Below, in pieces: positions 50,951-63,527 of a stretch of DNA of 64,000 bases. A program made the position numbers and the translations under genes. Positions within the stretch are counted from its first letter, which is position 1; each line of letters opens with the position of its first letter. The stretch is from Ifrita kowaldi (lineage: Eukaryota > Chordata > Aves > Passeriformes > Cinclosomatidae). The notes under the pieces were generated by a model. It had not been told where the DNA came from. It ran no database searches and saw nothing but the letters and a program-made list of their open reading frames with translations. The stretch spans positions 1 to 64,000 of the forward strand of contig VZRS01014569.1 in the NCBI GenBank assembly GCA_013398055.1. Reading direction: 5' to 3'.

Positions 50951-53900
50951 CCCAAAAGTGCAAGTCTTAAAGGCTTGCAAAGTCTCCAGCAGATGGGGTT
51001 TTGTTTGTGCATCACTACTGGGCCACGTTTGCTCAGCCTGCATCTATTTACTCCTCTGCCCCAAAATATTATTATTATAATTTGTATATTTAAGTGCCAG
51101 ATTTTCTGATTTGTCTGAGCTGGTCTCATCACTAGAACAGGCAAAACTGGCTATAAGCCACTTATATCTTCCCTGGAGTCTGGAGACAGCCAGATGTCAG
51201 TCCAGTACCTTGCATAAATTAGAGCAGCCTCAGGAATGCTCTGCCTGGTTATCCACACACACAAAGTGCTACTCTGGTGCCCAAGAACAATGAAGAAAGC
51301 AGAGTGCTCCAATTAAGTTTATTTTTCCCCTGATATCTCCTTTTCATTAGGGGAACACAAAGCACAATGTGGTTCTTGGAAGTTCCTGCTTTATGTCATG
51401 AAGACATTTAATTTTTAGTAGGGATCATAAGAGGCAAGAGGTACCAATTTCATGACTTGTAGGGCTGGGACACAGAGAATGCAGCATGGCTGAAATTTTA
51501 TTACAATAATGATATTTTTCTTTCTCCTTGGTATCAAACAATACAGGAGAGTAAGTTCTGCTTTCTATAGTATATGAAATACACTCTATGACATCAATGA
51601 GGTATTTTTACACCTAACATATCTTGTATCTCAGTAATTTAGGATGCAGTCTTGCTACCTGTTCCAGGGACCTAAATTACACCAGCTAAGTGCAGATGCA
51701 AAATTATATCCATAATTTTACAGGTGTAAAAATTATATTTTGTGTTAAAGACAGCCAATTGAATATAATATGTGTATATGCATGCAGATAGAGGATGTAA
51801 ATTTTGACTGGTTTTCAAGGGAGCATCAGTAAAACATTGCCAAAGGGAGAGAACGGTGTGGTATAGTCCATCCCAGACATTATTTCATGATCAAGGTAAT
51901 TTTTCTGTCCCTGTGGCAATATTTTACACAAATAATTCTGAAGAAAACTGTCCCTATTTGTTTCATCATGCTTCTGAATGTAAATCTTCATTTGAAATCT
52001 TCTGAAACACAAAGTGAATGCTGAATTGAAGGGTTTGTGTCTGCAAACGCGGTGCGGGAGAGCCAGTGCGTGAGTCGCCAGGAAACAGCAATTACATCTG
52101 CTGTATAATCACCTCCCATGTAGAGAGAATCAAGAAGAGGAGCAAAGAGATTTTTCTGTGCACAGTGGTTTGTGTCTTTAGCACAGACTGCCTCTTTTCC
52201 CTCTATTTTATATCTTTTCACTTCTTGAAACCTCTATCCCTATCAAGTGGCTAATATTTTGTACATCTCCTCTTTATTCCATGTCCCAATCCTTTGGCCT
52301 GTATCTGTTCTAGGGATTCTTCTTTTGCTATATAGTCCTGAGGATACACATTTTTTTATAATGAATATGACACAATCTTTGGCATGGAAAAAAATGGGGT
52401 GTAAAGGCTTCTTTAATTATTGTATCAATATGCATAATAGGGTTGAATTAAGATCACTAAGAAAGCCTTAATACTGAATTTTTATTACATGCCTTGAAAT
52501 TGCATCTATGTATTTCCTAAGAATGTAATTTTCCAAGTTTGTAAATCATTAAATGGGAAAAAAGTATAGACTTTGTAGACTTTCTGTTGCACCAAGAAAT
52601 GCTGACACCCACAAAAAACATTGGAGGGTTGGAAACTTGAGATCTGCCTCTGCTACTACGCTAAAAGCAGAAACTGATAGTGGTAGCTGATTGTCATTTT
52701 CTCTGTGAAGAGCTCTGAAGGAGTACCAGAAGCTTTTTCAAAGGGTTTTGCAGAGATTTGCTTTATAGCAGACTGACACATAAACAACTGTATTGAAAGA
52801 AAATGTAGACTGCTCTTGTGGGCACTGCCAAAGACTGGCCACAAAACAAGTGCTAAGTGTTTCTAAAATCCAAAATCCTACTCTGAACCATGAAGCATTA
52901 GAAATTTCAAGAAACAACTTCTCTATCTATTTTCTTTCTTTTTTTTTCTTTAACTTCTACAAAAACAAACCAAATCACCTCTGGTTTGTTTGGGGTTTTT
53001 TCTCCTGACTTCATTCACAAAAATAGTTTCTCTTTAGGAAAAAGCACACAAATATTTGAAACAGGCACATAATGCAGAGTGTTAAACACCAGATCATTAA
53101 AGATCAGAAAAATTATTGGCAGCAGGAAAACAAGCCTCTCTAATGGGATGTGTCAGACTGATGTTATCAGCTGGCTTACAGCCTCTGTCTATAGTAGTTT
53201 AGGGAGTTAAGAGAAATGTTTGGGACTTCAGTAAGACTTCAAAACAGAACTGGAAGCATAGTAACCCATTGCTTTTCTTGAAAATCATATACATGCCCAG
53301 CAATATGAAAAAAATGCCCCACAAACATTAATAAATTAAATGAGGTAAAATGTTTATCAGATGTTACTCTTGTTTTAGATACTTTCACCAGAAGCTTGAC
53401 ATAAATTTGTAACAGAGTATAATAACGATCCTTTACCCTCAACAGGTGTAATTTTTCAATTAATGGGATTCTTGATTATTTTATTTCTTGGGTTTTTCTG
53501 AAAGAAGACTCATCTGAACTTATTTTTTCCAGTTAGGGTTTATTAGAGCTTTTCTTCTTGGCATTGTGATTAGGTCTTGTGAAATTTTAAGCTTTACATA
53601 ATTTTTTAAAGGAGTCATTTTGTATTTGCAACAGTGTATTTAGATCTCCTCTCTGCAATCATCTTCTAAGCCTTCTTTTACTCTTTTTGTGGGTATCTGA
53701 GCCCAGAAAATAAAGAGATGTTAATTAGACGTGTTTGTTTTCTAACTGGGGAACAGATGGCAAGATGCTCTAGTATTTTAATGGTGACTGAGGCAGGTTT
53801 TAGGGTAATACTTTTGTTTAAGTGCCTGGAAATTGTATAAGCACAGCTCAGTTGCTCCTGTTACGTAGCTGTCTGAGACTGACTGACTGTCTCAGGACGT

Positions 53901-54872
53901 AGTCACACATCCTCTTTCAGCTCCAGCTGTTCCAGCTGAGACATTTACTCCCCACAGCTGTCCACTATTGCGTCCAAACTGGAAATCTTTACCACCTATC
54001 TGATTTATTGGTGGAGAAGCTCACACAGACAGTCCCCAGCTTGCTCTAACCAGGGTAACCACCATGGTGCAAGTGCTGGGCCTGTTTGTCTGCAATGCCA
54101 GGGAGCGGCAGAGCCTCTGCATGGGAGGGTAAGGACTGCTCAGGTTGGGAAGAGGAATGAGGTGGGAGAGATAAAGTCAGTTCTTTGGGAAGTGCTGTTG
54201 GAGACAGCATGAAAGGCATGTCCAGCCTTTGGGAATGACAGCCCACTGCCACTGCAGTGTGCATGCACAATATCCAGATGCTTCTGTTTCATTTTTGCCT
54301 TGGAAAACATCCAAAATCTACCAGCTAGTCTCAAGGCCCTTGCATTGAATGAATCTAGAGCTGTCTATACCACTGGCAAGTTAATCACATCTCCAGAGCA
54401 CTGCAGGGCAAGATCTTGAGAATATTTTTCCTTCTGAAGCAGTCTTTTATTGCCACCACAGTGAGTGAAGAAATAATCAAAAGGTGACATTGGCAAAGAG
54501 ACTCATTGTCACTAAATGATTTGAGCAGCTCCACCCAGGAAAGACAGACAGATTTCGAGAAAAAGTATATCTCACACCAGGGTATGAGTCTGCTGTATTC
54601 CTCTCCTCACTTTGTCCCCAACAAATTTCCCCAGATATCAACTCCACTCCTGTTAATTTTAGAAATATTGAAAAGTCTCCAACAGAGAGGCCTGTTATCA
54701 TTTCTTGGACATGGAAGGGTCCACATATTGTAAGTGGCAACTGAGCCCAGAAACCGTAGCTGTGCCGTTGGTGACCCATGTAGGAGTCAAGGGTTATAGA
54801 CTGGAGACAAATATTTAAAAAACATCATAGAAAAAATCCAATAGCAGATTTTAATTTTGCAGAGTGAATTGT

Positions 54873-54912
54873 CAAAAAAACCCCCAAAACCAACAAAAAA
54901 CCAAACAAAACA
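54873..54912. repeat. A/C-rich low-complexity tract
   Basis: A succession of A runs broken by C (AAACCCCC, CCAACAAAAAACC and so on). No element is recognised. Confidence 0.8.
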
Positions 54913-55946
54913 TATATACTGCTCCCAGCTGCAGTTACTTGGCTGGTAAACGTGTATAACATAGTATTGCTGTCTTCTGGTCTCCTGTTATGTCATTGCT
55001 TTCTCCTCCCCTAATGCACAGGGATGGGTTTGATGACTCCTAATTTCTGTGATTCTATCATAGCATCTCACAGCTTTCTAGCTAAAGCGCTTGTTGGTGT
55101 GAAATCAAAGATTAAGAAGAAGAACTGTACTGCACAGAAGTGAAAGCACCAGGGTGAGATCTAACCTGTCTAAGCTGAAAGTATATTTCACAGAAATTTT
55201 TTCATCAGCTATCAAAGTACAAAATAAAGGATAAAAAATGTGAAAAACCAAAGGTACTGAGCACCAGGAGGACTATCCATGGTTCTGTGCACAGAATTAC
55301 CTTTGCCATTATTAGATTTGGAAAGCTCATGCAGAAGTCTGTCATTCCTGTAGTTCTCAAACCACATTATTTGACTTTCCATATCTCCTTGGATCTGTTG
55401 GGGTGATCTGAGGCATGTGTGTGGGGGGAAATGAGAATTTTTCTTCTTTTTGCAAAAAAAACCCCTGGATACTGCTTGAGTGGACAGGAAAAGGTCTTGT
55501 CCTTAAATATGTTCATAACCTCTTTAGTAGTAGGAGTTTTTTAGTAGTAGGAGAATCAAAAGCAAATTTGTTCATACCAACTATTGCACAATATTTTCCT
55601 ACTCTTTTACAATGCTCTGAAAACAATGTCAGTAAAAGGTACACAAGTTAATACAAATCATACGTCCTTCAAGCTTATCAATATGCACTTGGATCTGTAT
55701 CATTAAGACTTCACAGTCTTTATAGTTTTCCTGATAGTGAATAATGTGTATTTCAGTTAGGGACTGATATAGGTGTTGTTCACATAATTTTTGACACGGC
55801 TGGATCAGTGTAACATTATAACTGCTGCAGTGATAAAAGTGTTAATAGATGAATGTGCTCTTCTGAAACTGCCCAAACAACAGAAAATTGTTGATGGCTT
55901 TTGATATATTTTTGACTGTGTTATATTCATGCATCACTCCTCTTTT

Positions 55947-55975
55947 CAAAAATTCTCATCCAAAAATTCTCATCC
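55947..55975. repeat. Short tandem duplication, 14-bp unit
   Basis: CAAAAATTCTCATC occurs twice in direct succession (55947-55960 and 55961-55974). Confidence 0.9.
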
Positions 55976-56415
55976 ACATTTTTTCAGATTAGTTTCCCAA
56001 GGGAATTTACTGAGTTTCTGTGGAGCGAACTGGCTGTTAAGGCTAAATCTGGTCACAACCCAGAGGACCATTTTCCAGCCCAAGCCTATTTAAGAAGGGA
56101 ATGGCAATTTGTTTTCAATGACTTCACTCACTCTTTCTGCAATGTTTCCAGTAAATGCAGGCGTTGCTCTTCTGGTATGAGCTCAGCACATCATTCCTAA
56201 CTGAAATTTTATATTACTTACAGAAATATGTACTTTTCTTTACATGTTCTTTATCTCTCATGTGATTATGCTGAATCATTGTAAAATGAAAAAATCTGAT
56301 GAGCTATCCACAAAAAACCTGAGCAACATTAGATCATCACAACTGGTGCTGTTAAATCAAATGTAAATACCCAATTATTAGCCAGCAGATCCAAAACACT
56401 GCCAAATAGTTTTTG

Positions 56416-56437
56416 GTCACTGTGTTTACACAGTGAC
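56416..56437. repeat. Perfect 10-bp inverted repeat with 2-base loop
   Basis: GTCACTGTGT (56416-56425) and ACACAGTGAC (56428-56437) are exact reverse complements around TT. It could be a binding site for a dimeric factor or a slippage product. The sequence does not decide. Confidence 0.85.
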
Positions 56438-58349
56438 AGATTCTCATGTTAGTCATATCCTTCTGAACAAATGTTTTGGATGGACTCTTAACTCAGTGTC
56501 CACAAGGAAATAGAGGGAGGCAGCCAAACTCTGTTGAATGTCTGCCATTGACAAAGGTTAAGCATTTACAGTCACTCTCTGCCTAAGTATTCTAAGGAAA
56601 TAGTAAGGAGTGAAAAACAGAAGGCAAGGATGTTCTGTACTCTCAGCAACAATGCAGTCAGGGAGACAGAAGCAATTCCAAAATAGCCAGTTACTGGGCC
56701 AGATCCTGTTCCCGTTAATGTCACTGGTAAAACTCCCTTTAGGTCTAAAGGGACTAGGATGCAGCAACCGGCTCTTCAAGTGACTAAGGAAAAAATAGTG
56801 AGGTCTTGACTCTTCTCTTTTTGCTTCCACTTCTTGTTGATGAAGAATCTCTGTGGGACTGACTACAACTAAGTCACTATGTAAAGTATGTGCCTCAACT
56901 GGACTGTCAGGAAGGCTAGTACATATTGCATCCTCTTAATTTCCCTGAAAAACTATTCCCATTTTCCCCATTTCTTTTCTAGTCACTCATAATACTTAAG
57001 TCTATTCTGTCCCAATTAGTTTAACTCACAAAATATCAGCTGGATTACAGTAATGGAAGAATTTCTTTGGGTGAAAATAAAATTTAAACCAAGGTGAATT
57101 TTTCTATTTCAGTCCTCATATCACACAACTATAAGGCCACATATATTTGGGATGACTTTATGGTCACTATCCTGACATTTAAATCTTAACCCTCACATAA
57201 ACCTTATGCAGGGCAGATGGATGTACATAATTCACTGACATAATTCTGCTCTGACATCTCTATAGCACTTTGAATATACCTGCAAGTATCCCAAGGAATA
57301 GAAAGTCATGGACAACTGCTGCAGGCATACAAGACACAGGGGATATGTCCTCCCTCACCAAAGACAATACAGTTTTGGGTTTTCTTTTTTTTCAGGTTAA
57401 AATTAAATCTGAGAGGCAGCAATCCTTCTGTAGATATTAAAAAAAATAAATGCAAAGTAGGGGAGACATATTTACTTACAATTTAGACCCCTACCTGCTT
57501 TTAGCCTATAGCATTCCACTTTTGTTACCCCTTAATAAGCAAGGGATGATGATTTGTGCATGAGCTGAAAATATAAATCTTACTTCTAAAGTCAGACAGT
57601 AGCTGAAGAATGAAAAATTGTTTCCCGGAACCTCTGATTTGTTGTTCTTAAAGAAGGTATCACTGAGAATATAAAGCCATTGAGCAGGTCCAAAGATTAT
57701 TTTACATTACTTTAGCTTTTTTAGGTTTATAAACATCGTTTGGTTTCTATAAATTAGGATATGCTCCAGCGCGCACTGTAGTCAATGGCAAGACCTGTGA
57801 ACATCAGTGGAAAACAGCCTGGGCTTTTACTCTCTGTGCAGCAAAGCACGGAGGCAGTGGACTTGTGAGGTACCTGCTGCACTGTGGCAGAGGTGAGGGC
57901 AGAAACCACCCAGGGAGCTATGGTGACACAAGGATCAACTGGCATCATGGAACCAGACTTCTCCTGCTCCTTCTGGTCTGTCAGAGGCGGCACCTTCTTT
58001 AAGAAAGAGATGATGGGATGGAGTGAGTTAAACATTTCATGTCCAGGCCCAATATTGACCCAGACATCATTTAATTCTCATTACATGTTCATACAAAAAC
58101 TGGCTGATGGGAAACTATGTGGGACCCTCTGAGAAAGAAGCCTCTTGCAGTCAGCCAGACCTCCTAAAATCCACCTCTTGCATCTTGAGCTTGGACTCCA
58201 CTTTTCCCCATTTTTGCCATGATTCTGTTCCAGCGAGAAACACCTACAAGTGATTCCTCAGAGTATAAAAACCCATTCAAAAGGGAGTGGAAATATTTGC
58301 CTGTCCCAGGCCTTTAGCCTTTACGGAGAGCTTCAAAGGTTTTTCGTGA

Positions 58350-58462
58350 AGCTCTGAGAAACCTGGTCTAGTGGAAGGTGTCCCAGCCAGCCCATGGCAG
58401 GGCTTTGGAACTAAGTGTTCTTTACGGTCCCTTCCAACCTGAGCTGTTCTACGGTTCTATGA
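58350..58462 (+). mobile_element. CR1 LINE, short 3' tail
   Basis: About 110 bp of CR1 3' end: AACCTGGTCTAGTGGAAGGTG, then GGCAGGGCTTTGGAACTAAG, GGTCCCTTCCAACC and a tail CGGTTCTATGA. It is severely truncated. The left edge is approximate. Confidence 0.9.
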
Positions 58463-59092
58463 ATCTGGGCCAAAATTTCATCTCTTGCATATAAAACCTT
58501 CCCTCACCAAGACTGACACATGGCACCCAAGACTTTTTCTCATATCTTTGTACAACTGGCCAGGATATTCCCTTTTTTACCACATTCATAAGTTCTCTTG
58601 AATCAGTAGCAACATTCATGAACAGTAGGTTGCACTGATGGGAGGCAAACTTGTCAAATTTTGTTCAAAGTGTGATCCAGTAAAGGATATGCCTGTTCAG
58701 ACGTGCTGAAGTAACCACTCAAGCTTTCCTTAGTTAAGGACCACCAACTACATCCACAGCTAGCCCAGATGGGGCTACTTTTCATGGTAAACAGCTGAGT
58801 TGCAGAAATTTGTATCTCAGCCATACAAACTACCCTGAAAACTAAATTCAGGATCATCTTCTCCTAGCACTAAATCCGAAGAGGATTAAATATATATCTT
58901 TAACAACAATGCATTTGTCAGGTTATTGGTTTAAAAATTTTTGAACAAAGGAACAAAGAACTGGAAATCTTCCAGAGGAGGAGATAATTTGATGATTCCC
59001 TATATAAATCTAACATTTCGTCATCTTTTATAAATGGAATTTTGCAGGTCATTAGTCCCTTAATGTAGTATAGCTATCAGTTGTAGGGGTTT

Positions 59093-59122
59093 TGTGTGTG
59101 TGTGTCTGTGTGTGTCTGTGTG
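59093..59122. repeat. (TG)n microsatellite, interrupted
   Basis: TG dinucleotides interrupted twice by TC (TGTGTC units), about 30 bp. Confidence 0.92.
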
Positions 59123-59229
59123 CAAAAAAATGCCTTAAAATGGTTGAGATGCACAGAAAATTGACTGCTGCATAGTCACCACTTTTCATAAAGATTTTTA
59201 CTACACCCTTGGTATTATGGATCTATAAT

Positions 59230-59260
59230 ATGCAAATGTGTAGCATCATTAATATGCATT
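59230..59260. promoter_or_regulatory. Candidate POU/homeodomain site cluster
   Basis: A perfect POU octamer ATGCAAAT is at 59230-59237, and TTAATATGCATT is at 59249-59260, 11 bases further on. Similar clusters occur in vertebrate enhancers, but the surroundings are AT-rich and chance is a real alternative. Confidence 0.2.
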
Positions 59261-62200
59261 TGCTGCATACACCCTCCTTAACAGAGAATGTTATGGGAAT
59301 ACAAATTAAAAACAATATACTCGACTCAGCTAAATTTTAATGGCCCATTGTATGAGTGATCCCCAATTGGGAGGTACCTAAGCCCTTTGTCTTCGATACT
59401 TCCTTTCCTTCCCCACATCCATTTTCTTTATTTGCTCTTGTTTTCACTGACACCTCCACAGCTGAATTAGTTAGATCTCAGCATAAAAAGTAAAGTAATA
59501 TGAAGGTTCCTTGTTACCTTCAATGGCAGTAGCTGGCACAAGAACTGAAAGCTGAGTCCTAGAAATGCGTTCAGCCAAGAGTGCTCATGGTGGAATAAGC
59601 TGTGCAGCCCAATCTTCTGGGTAAACGTATCCTGAGGTTACTTTGGCTTGTATTTGCTGCAGAAGAGAGCTAAGGCATTACCTAACGGAGGTGAGTCATT
59701 TGAGCATATCCCCTGGCACACTTCTCTCCTCATCTTCCCTTCCTGGCTGCCTGTCCAGGGAAAAGAAGCTTCTGATACCGTCCCTTCATCCAACAAAACC
59801 TCTCTGGAGGGACAAGATCACTTCATCTGGCAAACCAGATACAGAGCTGTCTCACTGACTCACATATACCAGTGGCTTAAGTTTTTACAGTGGATATAAT
59901 TATTGGCCCCAAGTTTTCCTTTCTGATTCTCTACCGGAGTCAGCACTTGTGCAGCAAGGACAGACATAACCATGAAGCATCTTTAAAGCACAGCAAATTA
60001 TAGCCCAGCATTTTAAAGTCAACTGATGTTGATTGAGGCTGGACCTAAGATGAGCCTCAGAGTGAAGCCTTTCAGCAGACAGTTCACAGGCAAAGAAGAC
60101 AGGGACACTGCTGGCATTAGGGAAAGCAGATGCCACCTGAAATGAAGTTACCCATCCTCATCAGCCAGTGCATGCAGTCAAACCTAATAATGAGCTTGCT
60201 GTTCTCATCAGTGCTCTTTGCCTGCAGGCTCTAAACTTCGTAGATCAGATGCACCTCCAACCACACTGTGGGGACAGTGTCATCTGACAGTGGTTGTGAA
60301 AAGGATTGGTAGGGAAGGTAATTTCTTCCACTGCCCCAGTTAAATCTGCCAAAGAATTGGGTAAAAGTCCTTAGTGTGCACTAAGCGTTTAACATACTGC
60401 CAGTTTATCCTCAAGTATAAAGGCAAACCTTATATACACTTATATAAACTGAAAAACTTAAAAACCCCACACTTTTGCAGTTTCCGTAGTATTATTTATT
60501 CAGTAATGGACATCAATGTTATTTTCCTTTACTTAACAATTACTGTGCCAGAGTTTAATCCTTCCAAAATGCAATAGGGAGAAAAATAACACAGCAAGAT
60601 GCACTCTGCTAATTGGGCTTCTCAATATGGTGTGAGGACATTTGTCACTCAGCCTGCTTATTCAGTGCTGCATATTCAAGCTGTTTCAGCAGATCTAGCT
60701 ACTCTTGTGGGAAACTACGCTGCAATCAGATTCTGCAGTCATCCAGGTCCAGACTGTGATATTGATCACAGAGCAGACAAACTGAAGGAACAAGGTTGAA
60801 ATGGCCACTTTGTACAGGAGCACAGTTATTTGATAGAAAGTGATCTCTTGCAGATGCAAATCTGCTATGTGAGGTGTAATGTGGTCAATTCCAAAAGCTG
60901 TGAAACAGCTACGAAAAATTCTGTTTATTTTAATTACATCTTTCTCATGTCACCTTGTCCATGAATCTGAGTTGCACCAAACCTTGGAATTTGGTGTTAC
61001 TCAGGATCTCTTTCAGATTTGCAGTCATTAATCACAATGTCTTTCATGGAAATTTCATTACAGATGTGAAAGAAAAAGCATGCTGCCCTGATGCAAGGAT
61101 TGCAGAATTTTTGATGAAGTTGCTTCGTCCACAAGTTCCAGAGTCCCAGCTCCTGCCTACAACAGGAATCTCAAAGTTGAAAACCTCAGGAGACCTATAC
61201 AGGTTCCCATCATGTGGCAGGCTTTCAGCTGAAAGTTCTGTCCGTTTTGATTTCTTTATCAATACTTGATAACCACTGAATATGGGTCATTGAAGTTCTT
61301 CATGCTTTGAACTAATTTTACCACAACTATAAATGACATGTTGACCAGTGAAGCAAGAATGGGATGACATAATGGAAACAAACATTTTCATCTGCCAGTT
61401 TCAACTAGCTGATGATTAGATGTGAAATGTAATATTGATAATGTTCTAAGTGTTCCTGTCCAAAGATGAGTGGAAGTGGGTATGTAATGTGAAACAATCT
61501 CTATTTGTGTACAAATAATCCTGGCAAGGATGGAAAAAGGCTATATAAAAATAAAGATCCTGAACACTGACTTATAAAACATAGATATAAATTCCAGAGG
61601 GCAAGTGATGACAGAGATAGAAATGACAGTTGTGAACTAGGATATTATTAGCTCAGAACCATAAGTTCCTAACAAAAACTACAAAATCATTAAAGAAGTT
61701 TTTTATTCTTAACTAATATTTAGCGTGCATTATACAGGAAACTCAAAGAAAACTGCCAGTGAATTGGCACAGTCAGTAAACCTAGGCTGTAAAAAGACTG
61801 TAGTAAGCACTATTACAAATGGAAAGAAAAGGACTCTTACTGAGGACAATCACAGTTGTGGATTTTAAGAAACCTCAGAAAATGTAACTGTCCAAATAAC
61901 TTCCAATGCTATCTTACAAACCCTTCTGAGATCACAACATCCTTCACATAATGTTTTCATTTGTGAAAAGGATAACCAAACTTAACATACATGCTTAAAT
62001 AAAACACATACAAAATAAGCACCTTTTGAAACTACGATTTCCTTTCCTATCTTATTTTTTTTCTATTCCAGATAATTAACCAAATTATTGATTAACTTGA
62101 AAAAGATTCAAAAGGATTTTAAGTGCACCTGCATCCTACTCTTAGAAATATTTGATCCATTACTTCAGTCTCTGTGAAGTAATGTCTGTGAAGAAAACCC

Positions 62201-63433
62201 TTGGTTAACTCTTGAACAAAGACTGGAAATTGCTCAGAAGATATTCCCTTTTTCACACCCCCACAGTGCCTGGCAGCAACAAGCACCCTGTTGTCTTCAT
62301 AGCTGGAACTGCTAAAGGAGAGTCCAAGGATGACAGAGACCTTCTTCACAAAAACCTCACTTTGGTGGGCTACAGCAAGAGTTGCTGACTACAACTTCTA
62401 GTGTTTGAATTACTTTCTAGCTTACAACAAAATGACTTTGTGCCAAAATTCTTTCCTGGGACCAAACTGGTGCCAAAGATCTTTCCCTCAAAACCAGTAG
62501 TTAGTGAGTGCTCTCACCAGAGTCCACAAGAGAGGAGAAATGCCTTGCACATCTGAGAACCATGAGTTTCCACACTGTGCCTAAGCAAAAGTTTAAAAGT
62601 TCATATGAGCACCACATTCTTCTCAGAATAAAAGAAGCAAAATGAGAAGTATCGAATAGCAAGCCTAAGAGACCAAGAAATTCACTGCAACATCCACCAA
62701 AATGTCAGTTCAAGCCCTGCAACTTACAGCAAAGTAGACTTTTAGCAGAGAGACATTTCCCTTAGAGAGTTAAAAACCACAAGCCCAAGCTGAAGGAAAC
62801 TGGCTTAGAGCAAATAATTGAAAATTCCCCATGCTCTGGTCTAGAGTTAATTCACCTTATTGTTATAAAATAAAATAAACCATCAGTTCATAAGCTAACC
62901 CTGGTTAATCATTCAGTCTTCCACTCATAGGAGGAAGATGGCAGGTCACAGTGCTCCTGGCTAATGGCAAAAATAACTTGTTCAGGGAGAATTCTGTGTC
63001 TCGATATAGAATTTTTGTTCAAAAGATGATAAAAGATCATGTGAAAAACAGTGCACAGGGAGGCTCTGTGTGGTCTGGCTGAATTGGCTTTGAAGCACTG
63101 GTCTCTGAACCACTTGCTACAATTAACACGTCCCTTTCCTCATTAATATTGGACCCAGCTGGTTCAGGCCCTGTAAGGATGGCTCATCTGGCACCCTGAT
63201 GAGATCAGTGGAGGAACATAAATACAACAGAAGCCACTGCCATCAAAATAAGCTGCTTCTTCAGCACAAGAAAGTAACTAATTTACATCAAAAAATTTCC
63301 TCATTCTATCACCATTAAAACAAGCTGAGCATTTTCTTAATATTCAGGAAAAAAAAAAAGCCAGAAGGTATGGCACAGTACTAGTGAGGATCAAAATAGG
63401 ACAGAAGAAAAGCTAGTTCAAGCTCAAATTCAA

Positions 63434-63527
63434 TTTTTCTTTTCTTTTCTTTTCTTTTCTTTTCTTTTCTTTTCTTTTCTTTTCTTTTCTTTTCTTTTCT
63501 TTTCTTTTCTTTTCTTTTCTTTTTTTC
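63434..63527. repeat. (TTTTC)n microsatellite
   Basis: About 18 units of TTTTC on plus, (GAAAA)n on minus, nearly pure. The lysine/glutamate-rich open frames across it on minus (63381-63596 and 63413-63598) are artefacts of the repeat. Confidence 0.98.

Larger units (their letters stand above)
50951..58349. other. Unique noncoding stretch, about 7.4 kb
   Basis: No gene is supported. It contains a local CpG cluster at 52046-52079, an A/C-rich low-complexity patch at 54873-54912, short direct repeats at 55523-55552 (period 16) and 55947-55975 (period 14), and a 10-bp-stem inverted repeat at 56416-56437. Open frames are at most 100 codons, without recognisable domains. Confidence 0.6.
58463..63433. 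other. Unique noncoding stretch, about 5 kb
   Basis: No gene is supported. It includes a TG-rich microsatellite at 59093-59122 and a small cluster of octamer/homeodomain-like sites at 59230-59260. The 104-codon plus frame at 60955-61269 and the overlapping minus frame show no recognisable domain. Confidence 0.6.

Noticed and set aside
53873..53895. Inverted repeat CTGAGAC / GTCTCAG
   Set aside because: Only 7 bp around a TGACTGACT loop in locally repetitive sequence. Expected by chance.
55017..55060. Possible CR1 tail (TTTCTGTGATTCTATCAT)
   Set aside because: Only the last 15-20 bases resemble CR1. The upstream CR1 landmarks are absent, so chance is as likely.
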